Source of the DNA: Enterococcus sp. DIV0212c
GTDB taxonomy: Bacteria > Bacillota > Bacilli > Lactobacillales > Enterococcaceae
Length of the DNA stretch: 58,203 bases
Direction of reading: 5' to 3'
Assembly: GCF_017377505.1 (NCBI RefSeq)
Contig: NZ_JAFREN010000017.1
Coordinates: 1-58,203 of the forward strand
Part shown: piece after piece, positions 45,921 to 58,203 of the stretch
How positions within the stretch are numbered: the stretch's first letter is position 1
Layout of the letters: each line of letters opens with the position of its first letter
The notes under the pieces: generated by a model
What the model was told of the DNA's origin: nothing
Database searches by the model: none
What the model saw: only the letters and a program-made list of their open reading frames with translations
Position numbers and translations under genes: made by a program

Positions 45921-47898
45921 AATGGAAAAAATGACGATCATAGCTGCAGCAGATCAAGAAGAAGCAATTCTTCAAACGATTCAGGGCTTGCAGGCGATTG
46001 AGATCAAAGATTTTTTTCATTCGAATGTAGATAGCTCTTATATAAAAAAGCACTTTGCTTCAACTTTTTCAGAAGATGACCAAAGTCAAAAGAAGCGTTT
46101 CAAAACTATGTTGGTGGAAATTCAGGAAGCCTTGGTATTTATTGAGCGTTACGCTGAGAGTAATTCTAAAAGGAAACCATTAAAAAGACAAGTTTGTACC
46201 CTGAGCGAGTTGGAAAAAAACTTTAATGAATTGAAAATCAGCGGATACTTAAAAGAAATTGCTTCGCTGAAAAGCCGATTGACATCAATTGAAACAAAGA
46301 GAAAAGACTTGTTGTCAAAAGAAAAATGGTTGGCTCGTTGGCAGTATTTAGATATTGTTCCGAAAAATAATTCGCTAGAAAGTACGAATATTTTACTAGG
46401 AACAATTAGTTCAGCTAATCAGGCTGAGTTTTTAGCTGATATAGAAAAAGTTGTATCTGTTTACGTGGAAGAAATTTATCACAGCCAAAATCATGTGTAT
46501 TATAGTTTGGTTTATCTAAGAAATCAGTCTATGTTTGTGGAAGAAATTACTACTAAATATAGCTTTAATTCATTCGATTACCCGTATGATATTTTACCTA
46601 AAGAAGCATATCAAAGGACTAAAGAGGAATTAGCTGAACTTGTTGATGAAGAAAAGAAAGTGAAAATCAGTTTGTCTTCTTATCGTGAACATTTGGAAGA
46701 ACTTTATTTAGCGGAAGAGATGACCTATGCGTATATTCATCGGGAAGCTGTAAAAAAACATCTATTAAATACTTCCTATTTCTTTGTCCTGCAAGGATGG
46801 ATTCCAATAGAAGAGAAAGAGGAACTAACAGCAGCTTTACAAATAGATGAAGTTTATGTCACCTTTGATCAGCCAACAGCAGATGAGATTCAAGTGGATA
46901 TTCCCGTGAAATTGAAAAATAATTCGATTGTTGCGCCATTTGAAATGCTTACAGAAATGTATAGTTTGCCGAAATATGATGAAATCGATCCGACACCGAT
47001 CATGACTCCTTTTTATATGGTATTTTTCGGTATGATGGTGGCAGATATTGGCTATGGTTTGTTGATGTTATTAGGTGCATTACTAGCACTTAAGCTGATG
47101 GTTTTACCACGAGGAATGAAACGTTTTGCAGATTTCTTTCTGATATTGTCATTTCCAACCATCATCTGGGGATTTATCTATGGTTCTTTTTTTGGCTCGG
47201 CATTGCCTAAAGTTCTGTTAGGCATTCATCTACCGTTTCCGATTTTATCAACAACGGAAGATGTGAATACGATCTTGATTTTATCAGTTGTTTTTGGGTT
47301 CATCCAGTTATTGACAGGCTTGATGGTCAACGGAATTGAGCTTACTAAGCGAAAACGATATTTAGAGAGTATCAGTGAAAGTTTTGCATGGCAAGGATTG
47401 TTGGTAGGGATTTTGATTGTGGTTTTAGGTATGTTGATATTTATGAATGATGGCTTGGTTATGGCAGGAAGTATTGTCGCCGTCATTTCTGCCTTGTCAA
47501 TCGTGGTTGTCCCGATCATTCAATCAAAATCAAAAGTTAAAGGATTGGCCAAAGGTCTTTATGGGCTATACGGTTTAACAGGATATATTGGTGATTTAGT
47601 CAGTTACACTCGGTTGATGGCCTTAGGTATTTCTGGTGGAAGTATTGCTGCGGCATTTAATATGTTAGTGGCATTTATGCCCCCGGCAGCTCGATTTACT
47701 GTAGGAATCATACTGATCATCGCTTTACATGCATTGAATCTCTTTTTAAGCTTACTAAGTGCCTACGTTCATGGCGCGCGTTTACAGTATGTAGAGTTTT
47801 TTGGGAAATTTTATACAGGCGGTGGTCGTGCATTCAGACCGTTGAAAACAGAAGAAAAGTACATGAATATCGAAAAAAAATCAAAAGTCAAAGAATAG
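45907..47898 (+). CDS. ntpI: V-type ATPase subunit I (a-subunit)
   Basis: In this 663-residue protein, about 1-330 is a cytoplasmic coiled-coil arm and about 340-650 has seven or eight membrane helices forming the ion half-channels against the NtpK ring. The conserved arginine region is in YTRLMALGISGGSIAAAFN, a family hallmark. Confidence 0.95.
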   Translation: MAVNKMEKMTIIAAADQEEAILQTIQGLQAIEIKDFFHSNVDSSYIKKHFASTFSEDDQSQKKRFKTMLVEIQEALVFIERYAESNSKRKPLKRQVCTLSELEKNFNELKISGYLKEIASLKSRLTSIETKRKDLLSKEKWLARWQYLDIVPKNNSLESTNILLGTISSANQAEFLADIEKVVSVYVEEIYHSQNHVYYSLVYLRNQSMFVEEITTKYSFNSFDYPYDILPKEAYQRTKEELAELVDEEKKVKISLSSYREHLEELYLAEEMTYAYIHREAVKKHLLNTSYFFVLQGWIPIEEKEELTAALQIDEVYVTFDQPTADEIQVDIPVKLKNNSIVAPFEMLTEMYSLPKYDEIDPTPIMTPFYMVFFGMMVADIGYGLLMLLGALLALKLMVLPRGMKRFADFFLILSFPTIIWGFIYGSFFGSALPKVLLGIHLPFPILSTTEDVNTILILSVVFGFIQLLTGLMVNGIELTKRKRYLESISESFAWQGLLVGILIVVLGMLIFMNDGLVMAGSIVAVISALSIVVVPIIQSKSKVKGLAKGLYGLYGLTGYIGDLVSYTRLMALGISGGSIAAAFNMLVAFMPPAARFTVGIILIIALHALNLFLSLLSAYVHGARLQYVEFFGKFYTGGGRAFRPLKTEEKYMNIEKKSKVKE

Positions 47899-48387
<489 letters not shown>

Positions 48388-48400
48388 CAGGAGGAAAAAA

Positions 48401-48982
48401 ATGGATGCAATCGAAAAAATTGTTGAACAAATTTTAGAAAAAGGTCACGAAGAAGTGGCAACGCTAAAACAAACCGAAATCCTAAGAATTGATCATGAGT
48501 ATCAAGAGATGGAAGAAGCGTTAGTTTTACAAGAAACTAAATTGATCGAAAAAAATCAGGAACAAACAAATAAAGCGTTTAAACAAAAACAAAATCGTCA
48601 ACAATTGGATATTAAGCAAGCAACATTAAATCAGAAGCAAGGTTATCTTGAAGAGCTTTTTTCAAAAGTTGTTGAACGGATGAGTCATTGGACTGAAATA
48701 GAATTTCAAACTTTTGTCGAACAAATCATTGAGCAGTTGCCAATTGAAGGAGAAGTTCAGTTAACATTGGGCGAATTTTCCAAAGGTAAGTTATCAGAGC
48801 AATGGCTGTTAGAACATTCTTCTGAAAAACTGATATTTGTACTGCAAAACGAACAGATTTTAGGTGATGGTGGATTTATCGTTGCAAAAGAAGGGATTGA
48901 ATATAATTTCTTGTTTTCAAGTCTGGTTCAGGAAGTCAAAAAAATGGAAAGTTTTCAGATCGCAGAAATGCTGTTTCAATAA
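48401..48982 (+). CDS. ntpE: V-type ATPase stalk subunit NtpE
   Basis: This 193-residue protein has an N-terminal coiled coil (about 1-95) and a C-terminal globular domain that grips the top of NtpB. AGGAGG precedes ATG 48401. It is in the usual position after ntpK. Confidence 0.93.
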   Translation: MDAIEKIVEQILEKGHEEVATLKQTEILRIDHEYQEMEEALVLQETKLIEKNQEQTNKAFKQKQNRQQLDIKQATLNQKQGYLEELFSKVVERMSHWTEIEFQTFVEQIIEQLPIEGEVQLTLGEFSKGKLSEQWLLEHSSEKLIFVLQNEQILGDGGFIVAKEGIEYNFLFSSLVQEVKKMESFQIAEMLFQ

Positions 48983-49000
48983 TAATTTTCAAAAAAGTAA

Positions 49001-49100
49001 ATCAGTTGCTTTGCTTTATTAGCAAGCTCCTCAGAAAAAAATAAAAAATGCCTGTGATAAAAATTGTTACATTTATTTTTTCGTCGGAGCGAAACGAGCC
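49001..49100 (+). repeat. single-copy relative of the ntpG-ntpA repeat
   Basis: AGCTCCTCAGAAAAAA and TTTTTTCGTCGGAGCGAAACGAGCC bracket an AT-rich inverted repeat. The same boundary sequences flank each 121-bp repeat at 50.4-50.8 kb, so this is a member of the same intergenic family in the gap between ntpE and ntpC. Confidence 0.7.
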
Positions 49101-49126
49101 GGATACGTTTTTAAACTAGGAGGATC

Positions 49127-50131
49127 ATGATGAAAGACACTGCGTATAACCAAATCAATCCTTTGATACGTCTTAAAGAAACAGAACTTTTGAGCAATAG
49201 TCAATATGAACAACTTTTAAACGCAAAAAATACAAAAGAGCTAAAAGAGATTTTGAAAAATACTATTTATGGAACGTATATGACAGATGATTTTGCTGAT
49301 CAGTTTGAATATATTTATTCAAAAGAAAAAGGGAGATTGTATGAGTGGTTGTATGAAATGGCGCCAGAGCCTGAAATTATAGCGATTTATACGTCTAGAG
49401 CCACTTTTCATAACTTGAAAGTTTTAACAAAAGCTGAACTGACAGGGAAAAATTTGGATCATCTGTTTATTGAGGATGGGCGCTATTCTATAGAAACACT
49501 AAAAAGTGCAATACGCACTCGAATATCTACTGAATTACCTGAAACATTGATGAATGCAGTTCTTGAAGTGCTGGATTATTTTCAAGAATCGTCCACACTT
49601 CAAGCGATTGATATTATTTATGACAGGAATTTTCTAACGTTCCAAAGGCAATTAGCGGAATCTATCGGGGATAAAGATATCGTAGCAGAAGTTACAGCTT
49701 TTATAGATTTGACTAATATTTCTACAATGGCCAGAGGAATTATTCAAGGACAGCACGAGAATTTTTTATCAACGGTTTTATCTAGTTCGGGCAATATCTC
49801 TAAAGAAACTTTTTTAGAATATACGGAGCAGCCGTTAACAGTCTTTACAGATTTTGTCCTAAATACAATCTATGGTGGGTTACTTGTACCAATTGTTTCC
49901 ACTGAAACAAAAGAGTTAGATTTAGTCGCTTTTGAAAAGATAAAAGATGATTACCTGACAAGTTTGTATGATAAAGCTAAGATCATGGCTTTTGGTCCGT
50001 TACCGCTATTGGCTTTTTTAAATGCTAAGGAAGTGGAATGGAAAAATCTCCGTTTGATTCTAGTTAGTAAAAGAAGTAACTTTCCTATAGATGTTGTTAG
50101 AGAAAGGATGCGGATAACGGATGGTATATAA
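49127..50131 (+). CDS. ntpC: V-type ATPase subunit C (NtpC, d-subunit)
   Basis: This 334-residue helical, funnel-shaped protein links the central shaft to the membrane ring. The family start ([17 protein letters not shown]) and C-terminal VVRERMR are present. TAGGAGG precedes ATG 49127. It overlaps ntpG by 11 bases. Confidence 0.93.
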   Translation: MMKDTAYNQINPLIRLKETELLSNSQYEQLLNAKNTKELKEILKNTIYGTYMTDDFADQFEYIYSKEKGRLYEWLYEMAPEPEIIAIYTSRATFHNLKVLTKAELTGKNLDHLFIEDGRYSIETLKSAIRTRISTELPETLMNAVLEVLDYFQESSTLQAIDIIYDRNFLTFQRQLAESIGDKDIVAEVTAFIDLTNISTMARGIIQGQHENFLSTVLSSSGNISKETFLEYTEQPLTVFTDFVLNTIYGGLLVPIVSTETKELDLVAFEKIKDDYLTSLYDKAKIMAFGPLPLLAFLNAKEVEWKNLRLILVSKRSNFPIDVVRERMRITDGI

Positions 50132-50432
50132 AATTGGTGTAATTGGCGACAGAGATTCCGTCATGCCGTTTAAACTGTTTGCGTTTGAGGTCATTTATGC
50201 AGCCTCAGCGAAGCAAGTGAGAGAAACAATCGAAATGATGGCTAAGGGTAACTTTGGAGTGATTTTTATTACAGAAGATGCCTCTGAATTAGCTGTAGAA
50301 ACGATTGAGCGTTATAAAAGTGAAGTGACACCAGCGATTATTTTGATTCCAAGTCATAATGGAACAAAAGGGATTGGCTTGAAAGAAATTCAGGAAAATG
50401 TTGAAAGAGCGGTTGGGCAGAATATATTGTAG
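50121..50432 (+). CDS. ntpG: V-type ATPase subunit F (NtpG)
   Basis: This 103-residue protein has a Rossmann-like start ([20 protein letters not shown]) as in V-ATPase F subunits. It is part of the central rotor with NtpD and NtpC. Its start lies inside ntpC, so translation is coupled. Confidence 0.94.
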   Translation: MVYKIGVIGDRDSVMPFKLFAFEVIYAASAKQVRETIEMMAKGNFGVIFITEDASELAVETIERYKSEVTPAIILIPSHNGTKGIGLKEIQENVERAVGQNIL

Positions 50433-50444
50433 AAAGCAGGACTA

Positions 50445-50822
50445 TGTTCAGCTTTACTTTGATCTAGCTTCGCAGGCTAGCTCCTCGGAAAAAAGATAAA
50501 CTATGAATAAGGCAAAAAGCGCCTCAGTCATAGTTTCCTATTTTTCAGTCGGGTCTAATCGAGCCTGTTCAGCTTTACTTTGATCTAGCTTTGCAGGCTA
50601 GCTCCTCGGGAAAAAGATAAACTATGAATAAGGCAAAAAGCGCCTCAGTCATAGTTTCCTATTTTTCAGCCGGGTCTAATCGAGCCTGTTCAGCTTTACT
50701 TTGATCTAGCTTTGCAGGCTAGCTCCTCGGAAAAAAGATAAACTATGAATAAGGCAAAAAGCGCCTCAGTCATAGTTTCCTATTTTTCAGTCGGAGCGAA
50801 TCGAGCCTGCTCAGCTTTTCTA
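50445..50822 (+). repeat. three 121-bp tandem repeats between ntpG and ntpA
   Basis: Full copies occupy 50445-50565, 50566-50686 and 50687-50807, and a short fourth starts at 50808. They differ at only a few bases. Each copy has a hairpin CTAGCTTCGCAGGCTAG and a long one with arms AAACTATGA/TCATAGTTT around GGC..GCC. The outer segments GCTCCTCGGAAAAA and TTTTTCAGTCGGAGC can also pair. There is no ORF and no terminal T run. They fill the 400-bp gap before ntpA. Confidence 0.93.
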
Positions 50823-50838
50823 AATAGGAGGAATGATT

Positions 50839-53989
<3,151 letters not shown>

Positions 53990-53995
53990 TCAAAA

Positions 53996-54625
53996 GTGGC
54001 ACGGTTAAATGTGAATCCCACAAGAATGGAACTCTCTCGTTTAAAGAAACAGCTTGGAACAGCAACTCGTGGACATAAGTTATTAAAAGACAAACAAGAT
54101 GAGCTCATGCGACGCTTTATTTTACTAGTCAAAAAAAATAATCAACTACGAATCGATGTAGAAGAAGAATTAACAAGTGCATTATCAAATTTTGTGCTGG
54201 CTAATGCGACCTTAAATGAAGCTTTTATCGAGGAATTAGTAGCGATTCCAGCAAATGAGGTAACCCTTGATGTCATCGAGAAAAATATTATGAGCGTTAC
54301 GGTTCCAATCATGAATTTTCATTATGATGAAACGGCCGTGGAAGCTCCTTTAAATTACGGTTATTTAAACTCAAATGCAGAGCTCGACGATGTTTTTGGG
54401 AAAATTTCAGCTATTTTACCGAAGTTATTGGAATTAGCTGAAGTGGAGAAGACCTGTCAGTTGATGTCTGAAGAAATAGAAAAGACACGTCGTCGTGTAA
54501 ATGCGTTAGAATATATGACGATCCCTCAATTAGAAGAAACAATTTATTATATTCAGATGAAATTAGAAGAAAATGAACGAAGTGAGATTACTCGGTTGAT
54601 CAAGATCAAAAACATGGGTAATTAA
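53996..54625 (+). CDS. ntpD: V-type ATPase rotor shaft subunit D
   Basis: This 209-residue antiparallel coiled coil forms the central shaft. The family start [19 protein letters not shown] is intact. GTG 53996 is the start, six bases after the ntpB stop, with GGAG inside ntpB. The operon ends here; no ntpH or ntpJ follows. Confidence 0.95.
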   Translation: MARLNVNPTRMELSRLKKQLGTATRGHKLLKDKQDELMRRFILLVKKNNQLRIDVEEELTSALSNFVLANATLNEAFIEELVAIPANEVTLDVIEKNIMSVTVPIMNFHYDETAVEAPLNYGYLNSNAELDDVFGKISAILPKLLELAEVEKTCQLMSEEIEKTRRRVNALEYMTIPQLEETIYYIQMKLEENERSEITRLIKIKNMGN

Positions 54626-54711
54626 GTTGGAAATCAGAAGTAAAAGGAAAGCGGGTGATGACTCCTTTGAGTTAGCTCGCTTGCCTTTAATTTTATTTTA
54701 GACATGATTAT

Positions 54712-54768
54712 AAAAAAAGATTATTGAGAGAGAACGTCCTTTAATGACGCCTTTCAATAATCTTTTTT
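54712..54768. terminator. terminator after ntpD, bidirectional
   Basis: The arms AAAAGATTATTGA and TCAATAATCTTTT form a stem with T runs on both strands. It separates ntpD from the convergent serine-hydrolase gene. A weaker hairpin (AAGCGGG/CTCGCTT) lies just before it. Confidence 0.85.
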
Positions 54769-54772
54769 AGCA

Positions 54773-55729
54773 TTATTTTTTTGGATATTCATTACTTTGC
54801 ACAGACCATAATTGATCTGTAACCATTGAAATAAAAGAGATTCCAGCATCTGTCTGTCCATTAGTAAACACTGTCAAAATAAAAGGATGTTCTGTTTCCA
54901 ATATCCCAATATCATGTAGAAAACCTTCGTATGAACCAATTTTATGTGCAACTTTTCCAGATGTTGTGGGGGTATCCATGCGTTCATGGAAAACAGTGTT
55001 TTTCATGTAATCATAAATCGTTTGATATTCTTGATTAGATGATTTTTCTTCGTATAAAATCTTGAGAATTTTCGCAGCATCTTCAGAAGTGAGTTTTGCG
55101 TCATCCCAATCTGTTTCTTTTTGTAAAAAGTGGGCGTAAAGTGCTTGTTTGGCTTTTACATCGCCACCGAAAGTATCATATAACATATTTTTAGCAATAT
55201 TATCTGAATAAGTAATGCTATATTCTTGTAGAGTTCTTACTGAATATGTTGGTTGTATATTGTTAATGATGATTCCAGTACCATCTTCGTAATCTTCTTT
55301 TTCGTTAAATGTAAGTTGATCCTCCCATTTTAAGCTACCTGCTTGAACTTTGTCAGCAACCATCATAGCTAAGGGGACTTTAATTGTACTAGCACTGTAG
55401 AATTCTTTCGTTCCATCAACAGAAAGTTGTTTACCTGTTGTTAAATCAACGTAAGTCATCCCAACGTCGCCTTTGAAACTTTTTGCAACATCAATCATTG
55501 TTTGATTGATTTTATGGTAAAAAGCCGTTAATTCGGGGCTTTCTGTTACTTTAGGTTCCGGATTTTTACTGGCAGAAGTAGATGTAGTTTTAACTGGAGT
55601 ATTAATTTTTTCATTTGTTTCTGTTTCGTTTGCGTAATCTACTGTATGGGTAGAAAAAAAGAACGATACGATCAAAAAGAAACAAATAGAGAAAATCATC
55701 CCATATAGACTCATTTTCTTTTTTTCCAA
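54773..55729 (-). CDS. exported class A beta-lactamase-fold serine hydrolase
   Basis: This 318-residue protein has an N-terminal membrane anchor (about 8-28), a Thr/Ser-rich linker, and a penicillin-recognising domain from about residue 70. The motifs are STIK (SxxK nucleophile, in YSASTIKVPLA), SDN (ITYSDNIAKN) and KIG in place of KTG. No clear class A glutamate of the omega loop is seen, so it may be a wall-related peptidase/esterase rather than a true resistance enzyme. The start is TTG 55729 (GAAGGGA 12 bases ahead) or ATG 55714. Confidence 0.85.
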   Translation of the reverse strand: MEKKKMSLYGMIFSICFFLIVSFFFSTHTVDYANETETNEKINTPVKTTSTSASKNPEPKVTESPELTAFYHKINQTMIDVAKSFKGDVGMTYVDLTTGKQLSVDGTKEFYSASTIKVPLAMMVADKVQAGSLKWEDQLTFNEKEDYEDGTGIIINNIQPTYSVRTLQEYSITYSDNIAKNMLYDTFGGDVKAKQALYAHFLQKETDWDDAKLTSEDAAKILKILYEEKSSNQEYQTIYDYMKNTVFHERMDTPTTSGKVAHKIGSYEGFLHDIGILETEHPFILTVFTNGQTDAGISFISMVTDQLWSVQSNEYPKK

Positions 55730-55982
55730 ATAGCTTACGTTCCCTTCAAAAAAATTAGATCATAAACGAATCATACCAAAGAATAATTAAAGGAAACTTA
55801 AAACCTCTAAAATCTTTAGATAAAAAATGCAACCATCATCATTTAATCATTTTTCTATTTCTTTTGCAAGATTTGTTGAGAAGATAATGATGTATTTGTC
55901 ATTTAAGTTTTATTTAAGGTACATCAACTAAAGTAATGAATGTTCACAAGCATGCTGTGCTTTTATATTGAGGAGGAATTAT

Positions 55983-57509
55983 ATGAATTTTATCAAACGA
56001 GCAGGATTAAGTATGAAGGCAAAAAAAGGGCGAACATTTTTATTATGTGCTGTTTTTTCAGCTATTTTGATTTTTGTCTTAGCAGGATTGACAATTCAAA
56101 GTGCTGCCTTGACTGCGACAGAAAATGCTCAAAAAAGTATCGGTGCCACAGTTACCTTATCCGCTAATCGCGAAGCTGCAATGAAAAAGAGTCAGGCGAA
56201 TAGCGATAGTGAAAGACCAGATCCGGGTAGTTTTAGTTTGACACCTGTTTCTTTAGAAGATGCTCAAAAAATTGCAGCTTTAACAAATGTGAAGTCTTAT
56301 TCATTTTTATCATCTTCATCAGCTGGCTCAGGTGACGGTATCACGCCTATATCCAGTGAAACAAGTGAGAACACAACTTCTGAATCAAACAACAATGAAC
56401 AGGCGAATGAGTCAGGAGAGGAAAATCAACCTCAAGAAGGCGGACGTATGGGTGGAGGCCCTATGTCTGAAATGAAGCAAAGTGATTTTCAAGTAAGTGG
56501 TGTAATGGATCTATCCATGTTGAGCGATTTTTCTGAAGGTGTTGCTGAAATCACGAGTGGGGAGGCAATCAACGACTCGGATGAAGGAACAAACAATGTT
56601 GTAATCGAACAAACATTGGCTGAAGCTAATGGATTAAGTGTAGGAGATACATTCAAAATAACTAGTCCAGACGATGAAACAACAACCTATGACCTGACTG
56701 TTAAAGGAATTTATAAAACTTCTGAAAATGGTGACAGTATGGGAATGCAGTTTAATTTTTTAAACCCATCAAATACGTTGTATACATCTTATACATTTGC
56801 TAATACATTAAAAGGAGAGGATTCAAAAGGAACCATCGATTCAGCTTCTTATACCCTTGATGATCCCAAAGAAATGGATACTTTCGTTAAGTCTGCTGAA
56901 AAATTGATCGATACAGAAAACTTTAGCCTGCAAACAAATGATCAGGCGTATCAACAAATGCTACAGCCTTTAAATAATGTTGCAAGCTTTGCTAAAAATA
57001 TCGTTATTCTAGTGGTAATTGCCGGAGTGATCATATTGACCTTGATTGTTATGATGACGATTAGAGAAAGACGCTATGAAATCGGAGTATTGTTGTCTCT
57101 TGGTGAATCGCGATTTAAAGTTGTTTTACAATTTTTCAGTGAAATCATTCTCTGTATGTTTGTTGCACTAGTGATTGCCACGTTTAGCGGAAATATTGTA
57201 GGAAATGTAGTTGGAGAGCAGTTGATTAATCAACAAACTGAAACAGCTCAACAATCTGGAAATAATCAAGGACAACCAACTGAGATGGGCAATAGAGGAG
57301 AACAGCGAAAAGGCGGACCTGGCGGCATGAGCACGCTTGGTGCAAGTTCTGAAGAAGCAGCGAAAGCGATCGAAGAGTTAAATATTTCTGTTCAGCCAAA
57401 AGAGATCGCAACATTAGCAGCTCTCGGCTTATTGATCAGCTTCTTTTCAATCGTTTTATCATCCATTGGAATTTTAAGACTGCAGCCTAAAAAAATACTA
57501 ACCACATAG
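55983..57509 (+). CDS. ABC transporter permease, MacB/FtsX type
   Basis: This 508-residue protein has one membrane helix near residues 20-40, then a large outer domain (about 45-330) with Ser/Glu/Asn-rich and Gly/Met-rich insertions (RMGGGPMSEM), then three helices (about 340-360, 385-405, 475-500). This is the FtsX-like layout of antimicrobial-peptide resistance and lipoprotein exporters. AGGAGG precedes ATG 55983. It is co-transcribed with the ATPase that follows. Confidence 0.9.
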   Translation: MNFIKRAGLSMKAKKGRTFLLCAVFSAILIFVLAGLTIQSAALTATENAQKSIGATVTLSANREAAMKKSQANSDSERPDPGSFSLTPVSLEDAQKIAALTNVKSYSFLSSSSAGSGDGITPISSETSENTTSESNNNEQANESGEENQPQEGGRMGGGPMSEMKQSDFQVSGVMDLSMLSDFSEGVAEITSGEAINDSDEGTNNVVIEQTLAEANGLSVGDTFKITSPDDETTTYDLTVKGIYKTSENGDSMGMQFNFLNPSNTLYTSYTFANTLKGEDSKGTIDSASYTLDDPKEMDTFVKSAEKLIDTENFSLQTNDQAYQQMLQPLNNVASFAKNIVILVVIAGVIILTLIVMMTIRERRYEIGVLLSLGESRFKVVLQFFSEIILCMFVALVIATFSGNIVGNVVGEQLINQQTETAQQSGNNQGQPTEMGNRGEQRKGGPGGMSTLGASSEEAAKAIEELNISVQPKEIATLAALGLLISFFSIVLSSIGILRLQPKKILTT

Positions 57510-57524
57510 AAAAGAGGAAATGCG

Positions 57525-58184
57525 ATGTTGCAAACACAAGAAGTAGGATATTGGTACAAAAATGAACAAGAATTTCTGTATAAGAATGTAAATTTAGAAT
57601 TTCAACGTGGAAAAATGTATGCTATTTTAGGGGCAAGCGGTTCAGGGAAAACAACTTTTCTTTCCTTGATTGCAGGCTTAGATGTACCAAAAGCAGGCAG
57701 TATTCTTTATAATGGTGAGTCATTATCTAAAATTGGGCTTAGAAATTATCGTAAAAATGATGTTTCGATTATATTTCAAGCGTATAACTTGTTGCCTTAT
57801 ATGTCTGCACTGGACAATATCTTAACGGCAATGGAAATATCTAGTTCAAAACAAGTGGATAAAAAGAACTATGCTCTGGAAAATTTAGCAAATGTAGGGA
57901 TTGATGAAAAGCTTGCTAAACAAAATGTGACACAACTTTCAGGTGGACAGCAACAACGTGTCGCAATCGTCAGAGCGCTATGCTGTGATCATGAACTAAT
58001 TGTAGCTGACGAACCAACAGGTAATTTAGATGAAAAAACGTCAAAAGACATTGTTCAGCTATTTCAAAAAGTAGCGCATGAACAACAAAAATGTATTATT
58101 ATCGTAACTCATGAGCAGGAAGTTGGGAATGCATGTGATAATGTTTATGAATTGAAAAATCAACAATTTGACTTAATCAACTAA
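57525..58184 (+). CDS. ABC transporter ATP-binding protein
   Basis: This 219-residue LolD/MacB-type ATPase has Walker A GASGSGKTT, Q loop IIFQAYNLLPYMS, signature LSGGQQQR, Walker B LIVADEPTG and the switch histidine in IVTHE. GAGG precedes ATG 57525, 15 bases after the permease stop. The stop lies 19 bases from the window edge, so operon partners may follow. Confidence 0.94.
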   Translation: MLQTQEVGYWYKNEQEFLYKNVNLEFQRGKMYAILGASGSGKTTFLSLIAGLDVPKAGSILYNGESLSKIGLRNYRKNDVSIIFQAYNLLPYMSALDNILTAMEISSSKQVDKKNYALENLANVGIDEKLAKQNVTQLSGGQQQRVAIVRALCCDHELIVADEPTGNLDEKTSKDIVQLFQKVAHEQQKCIIIVTHEQEVGNACDNVYELKNQQFDLIN

Positions 58185-58203
58185 CAGAAGCGCTCAGAGA
58201 CAA

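Noticed and set aside
50445..50822. 121-bp repeats as a CRISPR array
   Set aside because: Units are directly adjacent with no unique spacers, and no cas genes are nearby.
54773..55729. Serine hydrolase as an antibiotic-resistance beta-lactamase
   Set aside because: SxxK and SDN are present, but KTG is KIG and no omega-loop glutamate is clear, so resistance cannot be claimed.

Overview
The window is low-GC Firmicute DNA that reads as Enterococcus, from a species close to but not identical with the well-studied ones. The reasons are an rRNA-linked tRNA block, a tmRNA whose tag reads AKNTNNTFALAA, an ntp-type Na+ V-ATPase operon whose NtpK and NtpA match my memory of the E. hirae proteins in length and key residues, and sigma-54/LevR-type PTS control. 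No database search was possible, so family calls rest on motifs and recalled relatives.

Layout. 1-1.3 kb: end of a 5S rRNA and 13 tRNA genes, then a terminator. 1.5-6.1 kb: an LPxTG surface protein and a divergent PadR regulator/MFS exporter pair with a PadR operator. 6.1-12.1 kb: a LevR-like sigma-54 activator facing a cellobiose-class PTS operon (IIA, IIB, IIC, tyrosine phosphatase) with a -24/-12 promoter and a cre site. 12.2-16.7 kb: a beta-glucoside operon (LicT-like antiterminator, IIBCA permease, 6-phospho-beta-glucosidase) with two RAT elements. 16.7-17.0 kb: a 35-codon peptide gene and a tRNA-like element on the minus strand.

17.2-33.3 kb is the centrepiece: a choline-utilisation (cut) glycyl-radical microcompartment locus. 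Shell proteins (two BMC-H, PduB-like, PduT-like, EutN-like) would enclose CutC, which splits choline into trimethylamine and acetaldehyde; CutD activates CutC. Acylating aldehyde dehydrogenase, alcohol dehydrogenase and PduL process acetaldehyde and recycle NAD+ and CoA. A LicB-like permease could import choline. The locus ends with an NADH oxidase, a PocR-domain sensor that lacks the phospho-accepting histidine, an AraC-type response regulator and a private SAM synthetase.

33.4-45.5 kb is mixed and partly decayed: msrC, a VOC protein, an SMR pump, tmRNA, a broken tyrosine integrase next to the tmRNA, a broken HTH regulator, two lipoproteins, a coiled-coil/GIY-YIG protein, a large membrane protein, and an Rgg regulator divergent from a 21-residue SHP-like peptide. 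Two similar small-RNA-like elements with an anti-Shine-Dalgarno segment flank the Rgg region.

45.3-54.8 kb: ntpFIKECGABD, preceded by a structured leader with a terminator and interrupted between ntpG and ntpA by three 121-bp tandem repeats. 54.8-58.2 kb: a class A beta-lactamase-fold serine hydrolase and a MacB-like ABC transporter (permease plus ATPase).

The best candidates for undescribed biology are the Rgg/SHP pair, the paired anti-SD RNAs, the histidine-less PocR sensor with metK in the cut locus, the ntp leader and repeats, and the tRNA-like element.
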